The notes under the pieces were generated by a model. The model had not been told where the DNA came from, did no database searches, and was given only the letters and a program-made list of their open reading frames with translations. A stretch of 64,000 nucleotides of DNA from an uncultured Bacteroidales bacterium. Its GTDB lineage: Bacteria; Bacteroidota; Bacteroidia; Bacteroidales; Paludibacteraceae. The stretch covers positions 1 to 64,000 of the forward strand of contig CADAZU010000002.1 in NCBI GenBank assembly GCA_902792535.1. The letters run 5' to 3'. Positions 51,516 through 60,123 of this stretch are shown piece by piece; position 1 is the stretch's first letter, and each line of letters begins with the position of its first letter. Both the position numbers and the translations under genes were made by a program.

Positions 51516-54500
51516 ATGAAAAAGTTTACGATATTATTAATTTTTCTTTTGAGCATTAACTTGTGTTTCGCACGAGATAATGACGAACATTTACGCTCGT
51601 TCATTACGATGATTAGTACGCGCAGCTTTCAAAGTGCTCTTAATGAAATGTCTCTCATTTCTAATTGGGCAAATGATGATGATTTACCCAGTATTGATAT
51701 AAGAGATGTAAATGCGTTTATTTCATACTATTCATTTTTTCATCCAGCCGGTGATAATTTTTGGACCACTGACCACTTCGATAGTTTGTGTGTATATATC
51801 ATTCCACACCTCGAGCAATTTGTGCAATCATGTCGAACCGACGAAGAATATATATCAGCTTATCGAACCATAGAATCCATCACCGATTTTGTTGAAGATA
51901 AATATGGTAGGAAGCATCCGTTTTTTTTGTATGGAAAGAACTATCTTGCTATTACTTCAGGTAAGTATTTCCTTGCGTTAGGGCAGTTGTACATGGAGAA
52001 AAACAACTATAATCTCGCAATTGAAAGTTTTCAGAAAGCATACCCGTTATTGAAAGATTACAAAAATGGGGTTAGTGAAGAATTATGGATATTATCAAAA
52101 GATTTGACCATTGCCCATTTTGCTAGAGATGAGTATGATGCCGCCAAAGCAAAAATGGAGTTGGCGCTGTTTATAGCAAAGGAACTTCATGGAAATACAT
52201 CTTCTAAATATTGCCTATCGTTGTATAATATGGGTATAATAATGAAAGAAAGTGGCCAATATAAAGAATCAAAAAAATATATAGAAGAAGCTCATACATT
52301 ATTAATGCGATACCATAGTGAGGATACAATAGCAAGAGCTAAATGTTCCATTATTTTAGGTTTCTTGCACATGCAGGAAGGAATGTACGAAGAGGCGCAG
52401 GCAGAATTATTAGATGTAATTACTATGTTAAAAAAATATCACAAAGGGCAAACTGTAGAATTAGGTCAAGCATATAATTATTTGGGAATGTTTTGTCATA
52501 CGGTATATGAAGACGCACTTGCATTAGAGTCCTACAAAAAAGCAGAAAAAATATATCAGCAGGTTCTTCCAAATTGGCAACATTCTACGGAGTATGCAGA
52601 CACTGAAGGGAATTTGGCTCAAATATACCTTTCTCTAGGGCTAAATGAAGAGGCAGAAAAAAAACTGCGCGCTGCAATTAATATCAAAAAAGAGTTATAC
52701 GGAGAAAAACACGATGCATGTGCTTTGGGGTATAATGATTTGAGTTTGATGTATATGAACGAGGGACAATACGACTCGGCATATGCATATGCCGACAAAG
52801 CCCATCAAATATTAAAAGAAATCAAGCCGGAAAATCATCCTTTTTTTGCCGTCATTCATATGCGCAAAGGGCAAATACAATATGCAATGAATAATCATCA
52901 AGCTGCGATTGATTCATACAATAGATCCGCTGAAATTCAAAAACAAGTATGTGATAGTTGTATAGAGTATGCAAATATCCTGCTTCAGTGTGCAGAAATA
53001 TATAAAAATCAAGAGAATTTTGAGATGGTATCTTCTCTTTTGCAGCAAGCACTACCCATCATCGAAAAAAATGTTTCTTCTGAAACTCAGATGACTGTTG
53101 TGGCTTTAAATCAAATAGCAAGTTTTCTAGGGAGGTCTAATAATGACTCCCTGTTATTGGAAGCGGAAAACTACTATCTACTAGCTCTTGAATTAATGGA
53201 TAGTATGCCTTTCTATAATCCATCAATATATGCAGCAATTTGTAATAATCTGGGCGCTCTTTATTTCAATGAGAACAAGTATGATAGTTCATTAAAATAC
53301 CATAAGATGACACTCGAAAAAACAAGATTATTGAAGAGACGAGAAGAAATGAATGATGCTATTTCATATTTGCATATAGGGCATGTTTATTCCGAGATTA
53401 AAAATTATAAGAAAGCTGAGAAATATATACGAACGGGAACGGATATGATCAAGGGGATTTTCTATAAAACACAAGATTACATGTCTACAAATATGCGGGA
53501 GAAATTTTGGGGTAGAAATAGCGACTTGCTGATGTATTCAATCTTCCCGTTAGTTTATAGATACTATCCATCTAATCATGCTATTGCGCAATGGGCATAT
53601 GACAACGAACTATTCCTAAAAGGAGCTTTGCTATCTTCGTATAATACCATTAAACATTCGATAGAAGAGAGTGGAGATTCTCTATTACTACAGCAATGGA
53701 ATGAATTGATACAACTGAAAAATACGATTTACCGAGAGCAAGAACGGAATCCTTCTTCTCCAGATGTAGAAAAACACATTCAACAATCAGAGAGGCTGGA
53801 GCAAGAAATTACAAGAAGAAGTACTGCTTATAGAGAGAAACAGTTTGGTCAAAAATTGAATTGGAAGGACATTAGGAAGCAACTTAAGACGAATGAAGTA
53901 GCAATAGAATTCCAGGCAGTGCAGTTAACTAAAGAAGATTCTACTTTATTTTGTGCGCTACTGCTTAGACATAATAGTGCCTATCCTATCTTGATTCGAT
54001 TATTTGAATTCCGCGAGATGCTAAAAGAATTTTATGAAACGAATAATCGCTATTCCTATTTAGGAAATGAGGATCACTTATCCCACCTCATCTGGCACAA
54101 TATTCTCCCTCATTTAAAGGAAGGTGAGACTATCTATTTCGCCCCTGTCGGATTACTCCACCAGATTCCTATTGAAAATCTACCATACGATTCTATTCGG
54201 ACAATGAATGATGTATTTAATATGGTACGATTATCTTCTACACGCGAAATAGTATTACATCAAAACACGTCCCATCAAGAGACAGCAGCACTCTATGGCG
54301 GCATTAAATACGACGCAAGTATAGATGAATTAGCGGGAGAAAGTGCACAGTACGGAACATTTGCATCCCGATCCTTGAGAAATGACACGATTGATAGAGG
54401 GCGAGTTACATATTTGCCTGGTACAAGGGAGGAAATAGAAGACATCCAACAAACATTGTTTTCTAAGCATATCCATGTTGTTTCTCACACTAAAGTATCT

Positions 54501-55082
54501 GCCACAGAAGAGTCATTCAAAGCCCTAAGTGGCACACACACCAATATCATCCACCTTGCCACCCATGGTTTTTATTGGGAGGCTCCTGCTGCTAAACAAG
54601 AAAAATTCTTTGCTCAGCATATTTCCGGTCTAGGGGAAGAATATTCGTTAAACGTTTCTATTGATCCTCTGGATCGCTGCGGGTTACTCTTCGCAGGAGC
54701 GAACACTGCCTTATCAGGGCATAGTGATCGTCTCCCGAAAAACATACAGGACGGCATCCTCACAGCCAAAGAAATATCAACCATGGACTTGCGAGACGCT
54801 GATATTGTTGTCCTCTCAGCTTGTGAGACCGGATTGGGAGATATTTCCGGAGAAGGAGTATTTGGACTCCAACGAGCATTTAAGATGGCTGGAGCCCAAA
54901 GTATACTCATGGCATTATGGAAAGTAGATGATGAAGCGACAAAGACATTAATGACAGCTTTCTATCGTTATTATTGTCAAGGAAATAACAAACGTCAGGC
55001 GCTACGGCTTGCACAGCAGGAAGTTCATAAAAACGGATATTCTAATCCGTACTATTGGGCAGGATTTGTTCTTCTCGATTAG
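51516..55082 (+). CDS. Secreted TPR-CHAT protein 3
   Basis: 1188 aa from ATG 51516, which starts a signal peptide (MKKFTILLIFLLSINLCFA). A head (DNDEHLRSFITMIS, then LISNW) mirrors that of CHAT 1 and 2. TPRs run to about residue 650 but are far more divergent than in CHAT 2 (SKYCLSLYNMGIIMKESGQY, AICNNLGALYFNENKYDSSL). The CHAT domain keeps His 1017 (HLATHGFYW) and Cys 1103 (LSACETGLGD), and has about 20 extra residues between His and the DPLDRCGLLFAG motif. It ends YYWAGFVLLD. The DNA is clearly AT-richer than pfkA next to it, suggesting transfer. Confidence 0.9.
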   Translation: MKKFTILLIFLLSINLCFARDNDEHLRSFITMISTRSFQSALNEMSLISNWANDDDLPSIDIRDVNAFISYYSFFHPAGDNFWTTDHFDSLCVYIIPHLEQFVQSCRTDEEYISAYRTIESITDFVEDKYGRKHPFFLYGKNYLAITSGKYFLALGQLYMEKNNYNLAIESFQKAYPLLKDYKNGVSEELWILSKDLTIAHFARDEYDAAKAKMELALFIAKELHGNTSSKYCLSLYNMGIIMKESGQYKESKKYIEEAHTLLMRYHSEDTIARAKCSIILGFLHMQEGMYEEAQAELLDVITMLKKYHKGQTVELGQAYNYLGMFCHTVYEDALALESYKKAEKIYQQVLPNWQHSTEYADTEGNLAQIYLSLGLNEEAEKKLRAAINIKKELYGEKHDACALGYNDLSLMYMNEGQYDSAYAYADKAHQILKEIKPENHPFFAVIHMRKGQIQYAMNNHQAAIDSYNRSAEIQKQVCDSCIEYANILLQCAEIYKNQENFEMVSSLLQQALPIIEKNVSSETQMTVVALNQIASFLGRSNNDSLLLEAENYYLLALELMDSMPFYNPSIYAAICNNLGALYFNENKYDSSLKYHKMTLEKTRLLKRREEMNDAISYLHIGHVYSEIKNYKKAEKYIRTGTDMIKGIFYKTQDYMSTNMREKFWGRNSDLLMYSIFPLVYRYYPSNHAIAQWAYDNELFLKGALLSSYNTIKHSIEESGDSLLLQQWNELIQLKNTIYREQERNPSSPDVEKHIQQSERLEQEITRRSTAYREKQFGQKLNWKDIRKQLKTNEVAIEFQAVQLTKEDSTLFCALLLRHNSAYPILIRLFEFREMLKEFYETNNRYSYLGNEDHLSHLIWHNILPHLKEGETIYFAPVGLLHQIPIENLPYDSIRTMNDVFNMVRLSSTREIVLHQNTSHQETAALYGGIKYDASIDELAGESAQYGTFASRSLRNDTIDRGRVTYLPGTREEIEDIQQTLFSKHIHVVSHTKVSATEESFKALSGTHTNIIHLATHGFYWEAPAAKQEKFFAQHISGLGEEYSLNVSIDPLDRCGLLFAGANTALSGHSDRLPKNIQDGILTAKEISTMDLRDADIVVLSACETGLGDISGEGVFGLQRAFKMAGAQSILMALWKVDDEATKTLMTAFYRYYCQGNNKRQALRLAQQEVHKNGYSNPYYWAGFVLLD

Positions 55083-55096
55083 AAAAGTCACAGTAA

Positions 55097-55128
55097 TTTT
55101 TGTATATCAAAAAAAAGCAGTAAATTTG
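55097..55128 (+). promoter_or_regulatory. Promoter of the Gfo/Idh-like gene
   Basis: TTTTTG (55097-55102), an 18-bp spacer and TAAATTTG (55121-55128), 20 bp before ATG 55149. The context AAAAAAAAGCAGTAAATTTGC matches two other promoters in the window. Confidence 0.75.
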
Positions 55129-55148
55129 CAAGCGAAAATTGTACTATT

Positions 55149-56840
55149 ATGAAATATTCCTGGTGGCAGAAAATAATCAACTACGCGGATAAGATAAGTA
55201 CCCGTCCGAACGAAGTATCCTGGCGGTGGAAAGGGCATATCTCTCCACTGACATGCGTAACGCTCTACACCATCTATGTGGCACGCACACTGTCGCTTCT
55301 ACAGCATTGCAAATTCTGGTTCAGGACATGGAAATCACGACAAAAAGAAATGGTCTCCATTGACAAACCATCTACACGAGTTAATGTACCGCCTATTTTT
55401 GACGAGATCTATTTTGGATGTTGGTGTGTTCTTTTATTTGTATTGCCGCAAGGATGTTTGATTACCCAGATTGCCGCCTATTATTTCATGGCAGAGTCAT
55501 TAGTCTGGCTTCTCTATTATTTCTTTTTCAGGCGTTTCTACGAAGAGAAATATGCCATCATGCATGTGCTGGAATATATCATTTTGCTACCGGTTCTCAT
55601 CATCGCCCAAGTGCAATGCGTTGCAATAGTATATGACGATATTTCTTCATTCAGCGTTGCGTTGGCTAATCTGTTCTATCCTTCTCCGGAGCACATTCAT
55701 GTCTATCTCATCCTGATGAGTATCATCTATACCGCCTTGATCTTTGGTATCTTCCTTTCCAATTTACCTATTGAAAGAGTAAAAGAAAAAGGCGACTACC
55801 ACTATCATATAGCCATCATCGGGAACGGGCAGATCGTGAAAGAGAAAGTGGTTCCGGCTCTCGCGCAGTCCACGGATCCTAAAATTGTCGCTATTTTCGA
55901 TAAAGCAATGCCGGCTACAGACAGTTATAGTATTGCCATCGGAAATGCACATTTTCATTATTTCCCGATAGACGATTTTACCGAGAAAAAGATCCTGAGT
56001 TCCAGTATCTTATGGATAGCCTCCCCGTCGTTTGCGCATTTTGAATACTTGACGCATTATATCAATCAGGTGTTTATTGTTCTTGAAAAACCGGTTACTT
56101 CCAACAAATTCGAACTGGAGGCAATCAAAAAGCTTCGGCATACCTCCGTTTGGAACAAGGTTTTCTGCTTGAGTTATTACTACCTGGAAAAAGCATTGCC
56201 TCTTACTTTCCTGTATAATCCATTCTCTTTTTATGAGAAATATCTTCTTTTCTCCACCTCTCGTGATGAAACAATTAATGTATTCGGGAGAATGGGTGAT
56301 TTACGCAGCGTCTCGCTGTATTTGCATGAAGGAGAGGATCATCGGGAATGGTTGTCGTCGGATAAGTACGGCGGGCAATATATCGAGACATTCCTCCATC
56401 TTGTAGTGCTTGCCCGAATGGTAAGTTCAACGGACAAGGGGTGGCATACCGATAGCCTGACTATCGAGGATTATGAAGCTCATCCGGATTGTAGCATCTT
56501 CTATCGCGGCAAGACGGCACAAACGGGAGCGGACATCACGCTGTCGCTGAAAAAGTTTGCACCCGCAAGCGAACTGAAACGCGGCGGAAAGATAATGTAT
56601 GAGAATGGATACATTACTATCGATTTTAACACGTACAAACTGGAGATGCATTACCTTCCGACAGACTCTTGTTATCGGATTGCGCTGAAAGAAGAATATG
56701 CTTTGCCGGAGAGAAAATACACGGTTCAATTGGATATGGCGGAAAGATGTTTTAATGAGAATACTCCGCCATGTATGATCGATGGTATAGACTTGCAAAT
56801 TGAGTCCCTGGAGTGGCTCTTCGCGCAAAAAAGGATCTGA
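55149..56840 (+). CDS. Membrane-anchored Gfo/Idh/MocA-like oxidoreductase
   Basis: 563 aa with an unusual architecture. The N-terminal 210 residues hold about four transmembrane helices (for example FGCWCVLLFVLPQGCLITQIAAYYF and HVYLILMSIIYTALIFGIFLS). The rest is soluble: a Rossmann motif AIIGNGQIVKEKVVPALAQ (about 222-240), then VFIVLEKPVTSNKFEL with the EKP motif of the Gfo/Idh/MocA family, and a C-terminal beta-sheet domain. These enzymes oxidise or reduce sugars and related compounds with NAD(P). The membrane anchor is not usual for the family. Substrate unknown. It has its own promoter and is followed by repeat copy B. Confidence 0.7.
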   Translation: MKYSWWQKIINYADKISTRPNEVSWRWKGHISPLTCVTLYTIYVARTLSLLQHCKFWFRTWKSRQKEMVSIDKPSTRVNVPPIFDEIYFGCWCVLLFVLPQGCLITQIAAYYFMAESLVWLLYYFFFRRFYEEKYAIMHVLEYIILLPVLIIAQVQCVAIVYDDISSFSVALANLFYPSPEHIHVYLILMSIIYTALIFGIFLSNLPIERVKEKGDYHYHIAIIGNGQIVKEKVVPALAQSTDPKIVAIFDKAMPATDSYSIAIGNAHFHYFPIDDFTEKKILSSSILWIASPSFAHFEYLTHYINQVFIVLEKPVTSNKFELEAIKKLRHTSVWNKVFCLSYYYLEKALPLTFLYNPFSFYEKYLLFSTSRDETINVFGRMGDLRSVSLYLHEGEDHREWLSSDKYGGQYIETFLHLVVLARMVSSTDKGWHTDSLTIEDYEAHPDCSIFYRGKTAQTGADITLSLKKFAPASELKRGGKIMYENGYITIDFNTYKLEMHYLPTDSCYRIALKEEYALPERKYTVQLDMAERCFNENTPPCMIDGIDLQIESLEWLFAQKRI

Positions 56841-56844
56841 AACA

Positions 56845-57117
56845 TTACTAACACGTCCGTAATGGTCACGGAGTGGTCGCGGGGGTGATAAACAACCCCA
56901 CCCCATATGAGTTCTACGACCGTCCACAGGACGCTCGATCGAGCAGAGCTCTTCACCCCTCAAGGGAGGGGGGAAAGGATGGGTGATGGGTGGAGCAGTA
57001 GAGCGGCTCTATATATAATTCTTACAACACACACGCGTAGGTGTTTACACACATGCGTACGTGTGCGTGAATATTTATAAAATATAAAAAGAACTGCTCT
57101 ACCTGCTCTACTGCTCC
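56845..57117. repeat. Composite intergenic repeat, copy B (inverted relative to copy A)
   Basis: This fills most of the gene-free stretch 56841-57249. Reading the complementary strand it has the same modules as copy A in the same order: GGAGCAGTAGAGCAGGTAG, the CACGCACACGTACGCATG palindrome, ATATATAGAGCCGCTCTA and GCGACCACTCCGTGACCATT with ACGGACGTGTTAGTAA. Between the last two it carries an extra module with GATCGAGCAGAGCTCTTCAC and CCCCTCAAGGGAGGGG (shared with copy C) in place of the CCAATTAC run. Confidence 0.85.
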
Positions 57118-57182
57118 ATCAGGGTTCCGAGAGGGATAAAGTTCCGTGTACGAGGGGCTTTTATTGTATTTTTCCGATTTTA

Positions 57183-57214
57183 CTTGTGTATGTCAAAAAA
57201 AAGCAGTAAATTTG
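57183..57214 (+). promoter_or_regulatory. Promoter of the TIR-Sel1 operon
   Basis: CTTGT (57183-57187), a 19-bp spacer and TAAATTTG (57207-57214), 35 bp before the ATG. The same AAAAAAAAGCAGTAAATTTGC context occurs at the CHASE2 and Gfo/Idh promoters. Confidence 0.75.
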
Positions 57215-57249
57215 CAGCGCAAATTATGTGACACTTAAACAATACCCGA

Positions 57250-60117
57250 ATGAAACGAGACGTATTTATCAGTTACAAGAGTGAATATCTACCGGTGGTA
57301 GAGCAATTAGCCAAACTATTTGAGGAGAACGGCATCCTCTGTTGGTACGCACCGAGAAACCTTAACGAGGACGGACTGGGCAAAGAGTTTGACGACGAGA
57401 TCGTAGATGCTATCAAAGGCTCCTCCGCCTTTGTAGTACTCCTCAACGATGAGGCGCTATTGTCCAAATGGGTCAAGCGCGAAGTGACCCAAGCAGAGAC
57501 ATACGGCAAGAGGATCTTGCCTTTCGTGCTGGACAAACTGACGGTTGACAATGGTCTCTTCATGCGATTGAAAGAAATACACATGATCACCGCCTATCCT
57601 TCCCCAGAAGAGAAATACCCGGTTTTGCTCAACAGTGTGAAACATCTGCTCAACAAATCCGATGTATCCAAGATCACGGACGGAAGCGATGCCCCCGACG
57701 ACAGCAAACCCGAACGAGGTGCCGGTGGATCGGACGATCCCGATGCCTTTGACTTGGACTACGAGGAAGGACTCGCTTTTCTCGAAGCGGACGAAAACGC
57801 CGATGCTTTCAACGCCTTCCTGCGCTCGGCGGAGCGGCACAATGAGAAAGCATATGAGAAGCTTTTCTATATCATGCACCGGTACAACAAAGACTCCGAT
57901 TTTCTGCCGGTAGAGACATGGGAACATATTGAGGAGTTATCCGACGCCGGAGAAGGATTTGCCGACCTGCTGATGCACTACCGCTATTATGGAATGGGTA
58001 CCCAAAACGAGATTGCCCTCAAATACCTCAAACGCGCACTCGCTAAAAATGTATCGCCCTACGCTTTCTTGCAGATGGGTATATGTTATTATTGGGGATT
58101 AGGTGTAGCACTAAGCGACATACAGGGCAGACACTATTACCTTAAAGCAATTGAAGCCGGTTGCTGGGATGCAACCAGTTATCTGGCACAACTATATAAA
58201 CTCGGAGGAGAAAAAATAGCGGTTGACTTTGCACTCGCTGAAAAATACGCCAAGGAAGGCGCAGAGAAAGGGGTAACGCGATGCTACGACACATTACATG
58301 ATCTGTATATCCGACTCAACCGTAAGGACGATGCGCTACATCTGGCTCAAGAAATGATTAGCAAGGGCATCAAAGGCGGGCATTACCTCATGGGAGAATA
58401 CTATTTTTATGCAGAAAACAATAACGAGGAGGCGAAAAAATGGTATATTCAAGCGATCGACCATGACGATAAAAGAGCATGGGGAATGCTATCCTACATA
58501 TATTGGGTTCAAGATGAGGACGAAGAGGCATTCCGGCTTGCGAGAAAGGGCGTACTCCTGAAGGATAGTTGGTCTTTCTACATGCTCGGGAATCTCTATG
58601 AGTACGCGGAAGAAGAAGGACATTTGGAGAAGGCATGGGAATGTTATATGGATCAGGTACATAAATTCGGAACGAGTGCTGAATCTGCAGCACGGTTATA
58701 CCTCGATAAAGGATATCAACCTACTGAAGACCAGATGGCTGACCTCAAGCGATATCTCATTATTGACTCGCAGCAACAAAGCATCGGATCTATTCAGGCG
58801 CTACTCCGAATTATCCTGATTGAAAAAGGACAAAAGCCCGAACTGACCTACGAAACCTTGCGGGAGGTTCCCGAGGCATACGAATACCTGCGACGAGGTG
58901 CCGAAGCCAGAAGCGAGGACGGAGCGAATGCCAACTTACAGTATATATATGCACGAATCCTATTGGGCGATAGCGGCAAATACCACGACCCTTACAAGGG
59001 AGAAAAAATGATGACCGAAGCCGCCAAAAAAGGCGAGAAAGAGGCGATTTCATACATCTTCCATAATGGCAAAATAGAAGGAAAGCAAGCCCTTGCACAC
59101 GCCCTGATTCAGACCAAGAAATGCCCGGAGGAGCACATTGAAACAATTGCTCAATATGGCAAAGAAGCGGCGACACAAGAGGAACTGCTCGCATGGATTT
59201 CACAAGCCGCAAAGACCATCCGAGATAAGAACGAAAAGATCGGCACGCGGTGCGCTCTATATGCTATGGAGTTGGACATTTACAAAACGGACAACGATGC
59301 TGTTGCGGAGGACGAGATTCAACGCATTCGAAAGGATGTACATGACTACCTATATCTCATGGTAGGATCCGGAGCTCTGTCCAAACTGAAAGAACATGCT
59401 CATTTCCTCTTCCCGAACTACGACCCGGCATCCCTGATGAAGGGTGATTTCTCGGATAAAAAGCAGTTGGAGTTATTCCTCGGCTTTAACCGCCTTAGAA
59501 CAGAACTCACAAAGTACGCTTCCGAACCGCTGGAAAAACATTTCTACAAATACCTCCGCAAGGAATTGGACGAGGGAGAACAGCTCTCCGACAAAATTAT
59601 TAAATACAATGAGCTAAAGAAAGCCTATGGTGAAATGTTAGAGGCATACCATTCACTTCTGGAAATGGGGAAAGCCGATGCCATAGACGAACCGCTGGAG
59701 TTCACGCCGGAAGAACTGAGTCCTTGCTGCACAACCCAAGTTGCTATCGAACACATGCGACGCGGGCTGAAGATGATTCTGGCTTCCCATAGAGCCTACG
59801 GAGACAAATGGCAGGAGATTTTCCAACACATGACGGATGGCAACGACGACGAAATTCTGAATTGCGCGGAGAAATTAACCGAGCCCAGTTCGCAGCTCAT
59901 GCTGATCGAATATGTAGAGGTTTTCCTCGAAATGGAACTCATCACTATGGACAATGATGAACTTCGTACTATATTCGAAAACAAGATGACCGACAAATTG
60001 TACGACAAACTCAATGAAAGCATCCAGCAGATGAACGACAAGGGCATCAAGCACCACTTGCAGCTCTTCAAGCCCGATACGCCGCTACCCGAATATTTCG
60101 CCAAAATCATGCAATAA
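57250..60117 (+). CDS. TIR-domain protein with Sel1-like repeats
   Basis: 955 aa, cytoplasmic. TIR domain at residues 1-135: RDVFISYKSEYLPVVEQL, GILCWYAPRNL, AFVVLLNDEALLSKWVKREV and ILPFVLD. Trp 74 and Glu 78 form the WxxxE motif whose Glu is catalytic in NAD-cleaving TIRs. After an acidic linker, residues about 175-480 and further are Sel1/TPR-like helical repeats (AFLQMGICYYWGLGVALSDIQGRHYYLKAIEAG). The last 300 residues are helical and unassigned. TIR-repeat proteins often serve in anti-phage defence, with the repeats sensing and the TIR depleting NAD. A receiver-domain gene follows after 6 bp. Confidence 0.88.
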   Translation: MKRDVFISYKSEYLPVVEQLAKLFEENGILCWYAPRNLNEDGLGKEFDDEIVDAIKGSSAFVVLLNDEALLSKWVKREVTQAETYGKRILPFVLDKLTVDNGLFMRLKEIHMITAYPSPEEKYPVLLNSVKHLLNKSDVSKITDGSDAPDDSKPERGAGGSDDPDAFDLDYEEGLAFLEADENADAFNAFLRSAERHNEKAYEKLFYIMHRYNKDSDFLPVETWEHIEELSDAGEGFADLLMHYRYYGMGTQNEIALKYLKRALAKNVSPYAFLQMGICYYWGLGVALSDIQGRHYYLKAIEAGCWDATSYLAQLYKLGGEKIAVDFALAEKYAKEGAEKGVTRCYDTLHDLYIRLNRKDDALHLAQEMISKGIKGGHYLMGEYYFYAENNNEEAKKWYIQAIDHDDKRAWGMLSYIYWVQDEDEEAFRLARKGVLLKDSWSFYMLGNLYEYAEEEGHLEKAWECYMDQVHKFGTSAESAARLYLDKGYQPTEDQMADLKRYLIIDSQQQSIGSIQALLRIILIEKGQKPELTYETLREVPEAYEYLRRGAEARSEDGANANLQYIYARILLGDSGKYHDPYKGEKMMTEAAKKGEKEAISYIFHNGKIEGKQALAHALIQTKKCPEEHIETIAQYGKEAATQEELLAWISQAAKTIRDKNEKIGTRCALYAMELDIYKTDNDAVAEDEIQRIRKDVHDYLYLMVGSGALSKLKEHAHFLFPNYDPASLMKGDFSDKKQLELFLGFNRLRTELTKYASEPLEKHFYKYLRKELDEGEQLSDKIIKYNELKKAYGEMLEAYHSLLEMGKADAIDEPLEFTPEELSPCCTTQVAIEHMRRGLKMILASHRAYGDKWQEIFQHMTDGNDDEILNCAEKLTEPSSQLMLIEYVEVFLEMELITMDNDELRTIFENKMTDKLYDKLNESIQQMNDKGIKHHLQLFKPDTPLPEYFAKIMQ

Positions 60118-60123
60118 GCCAAT

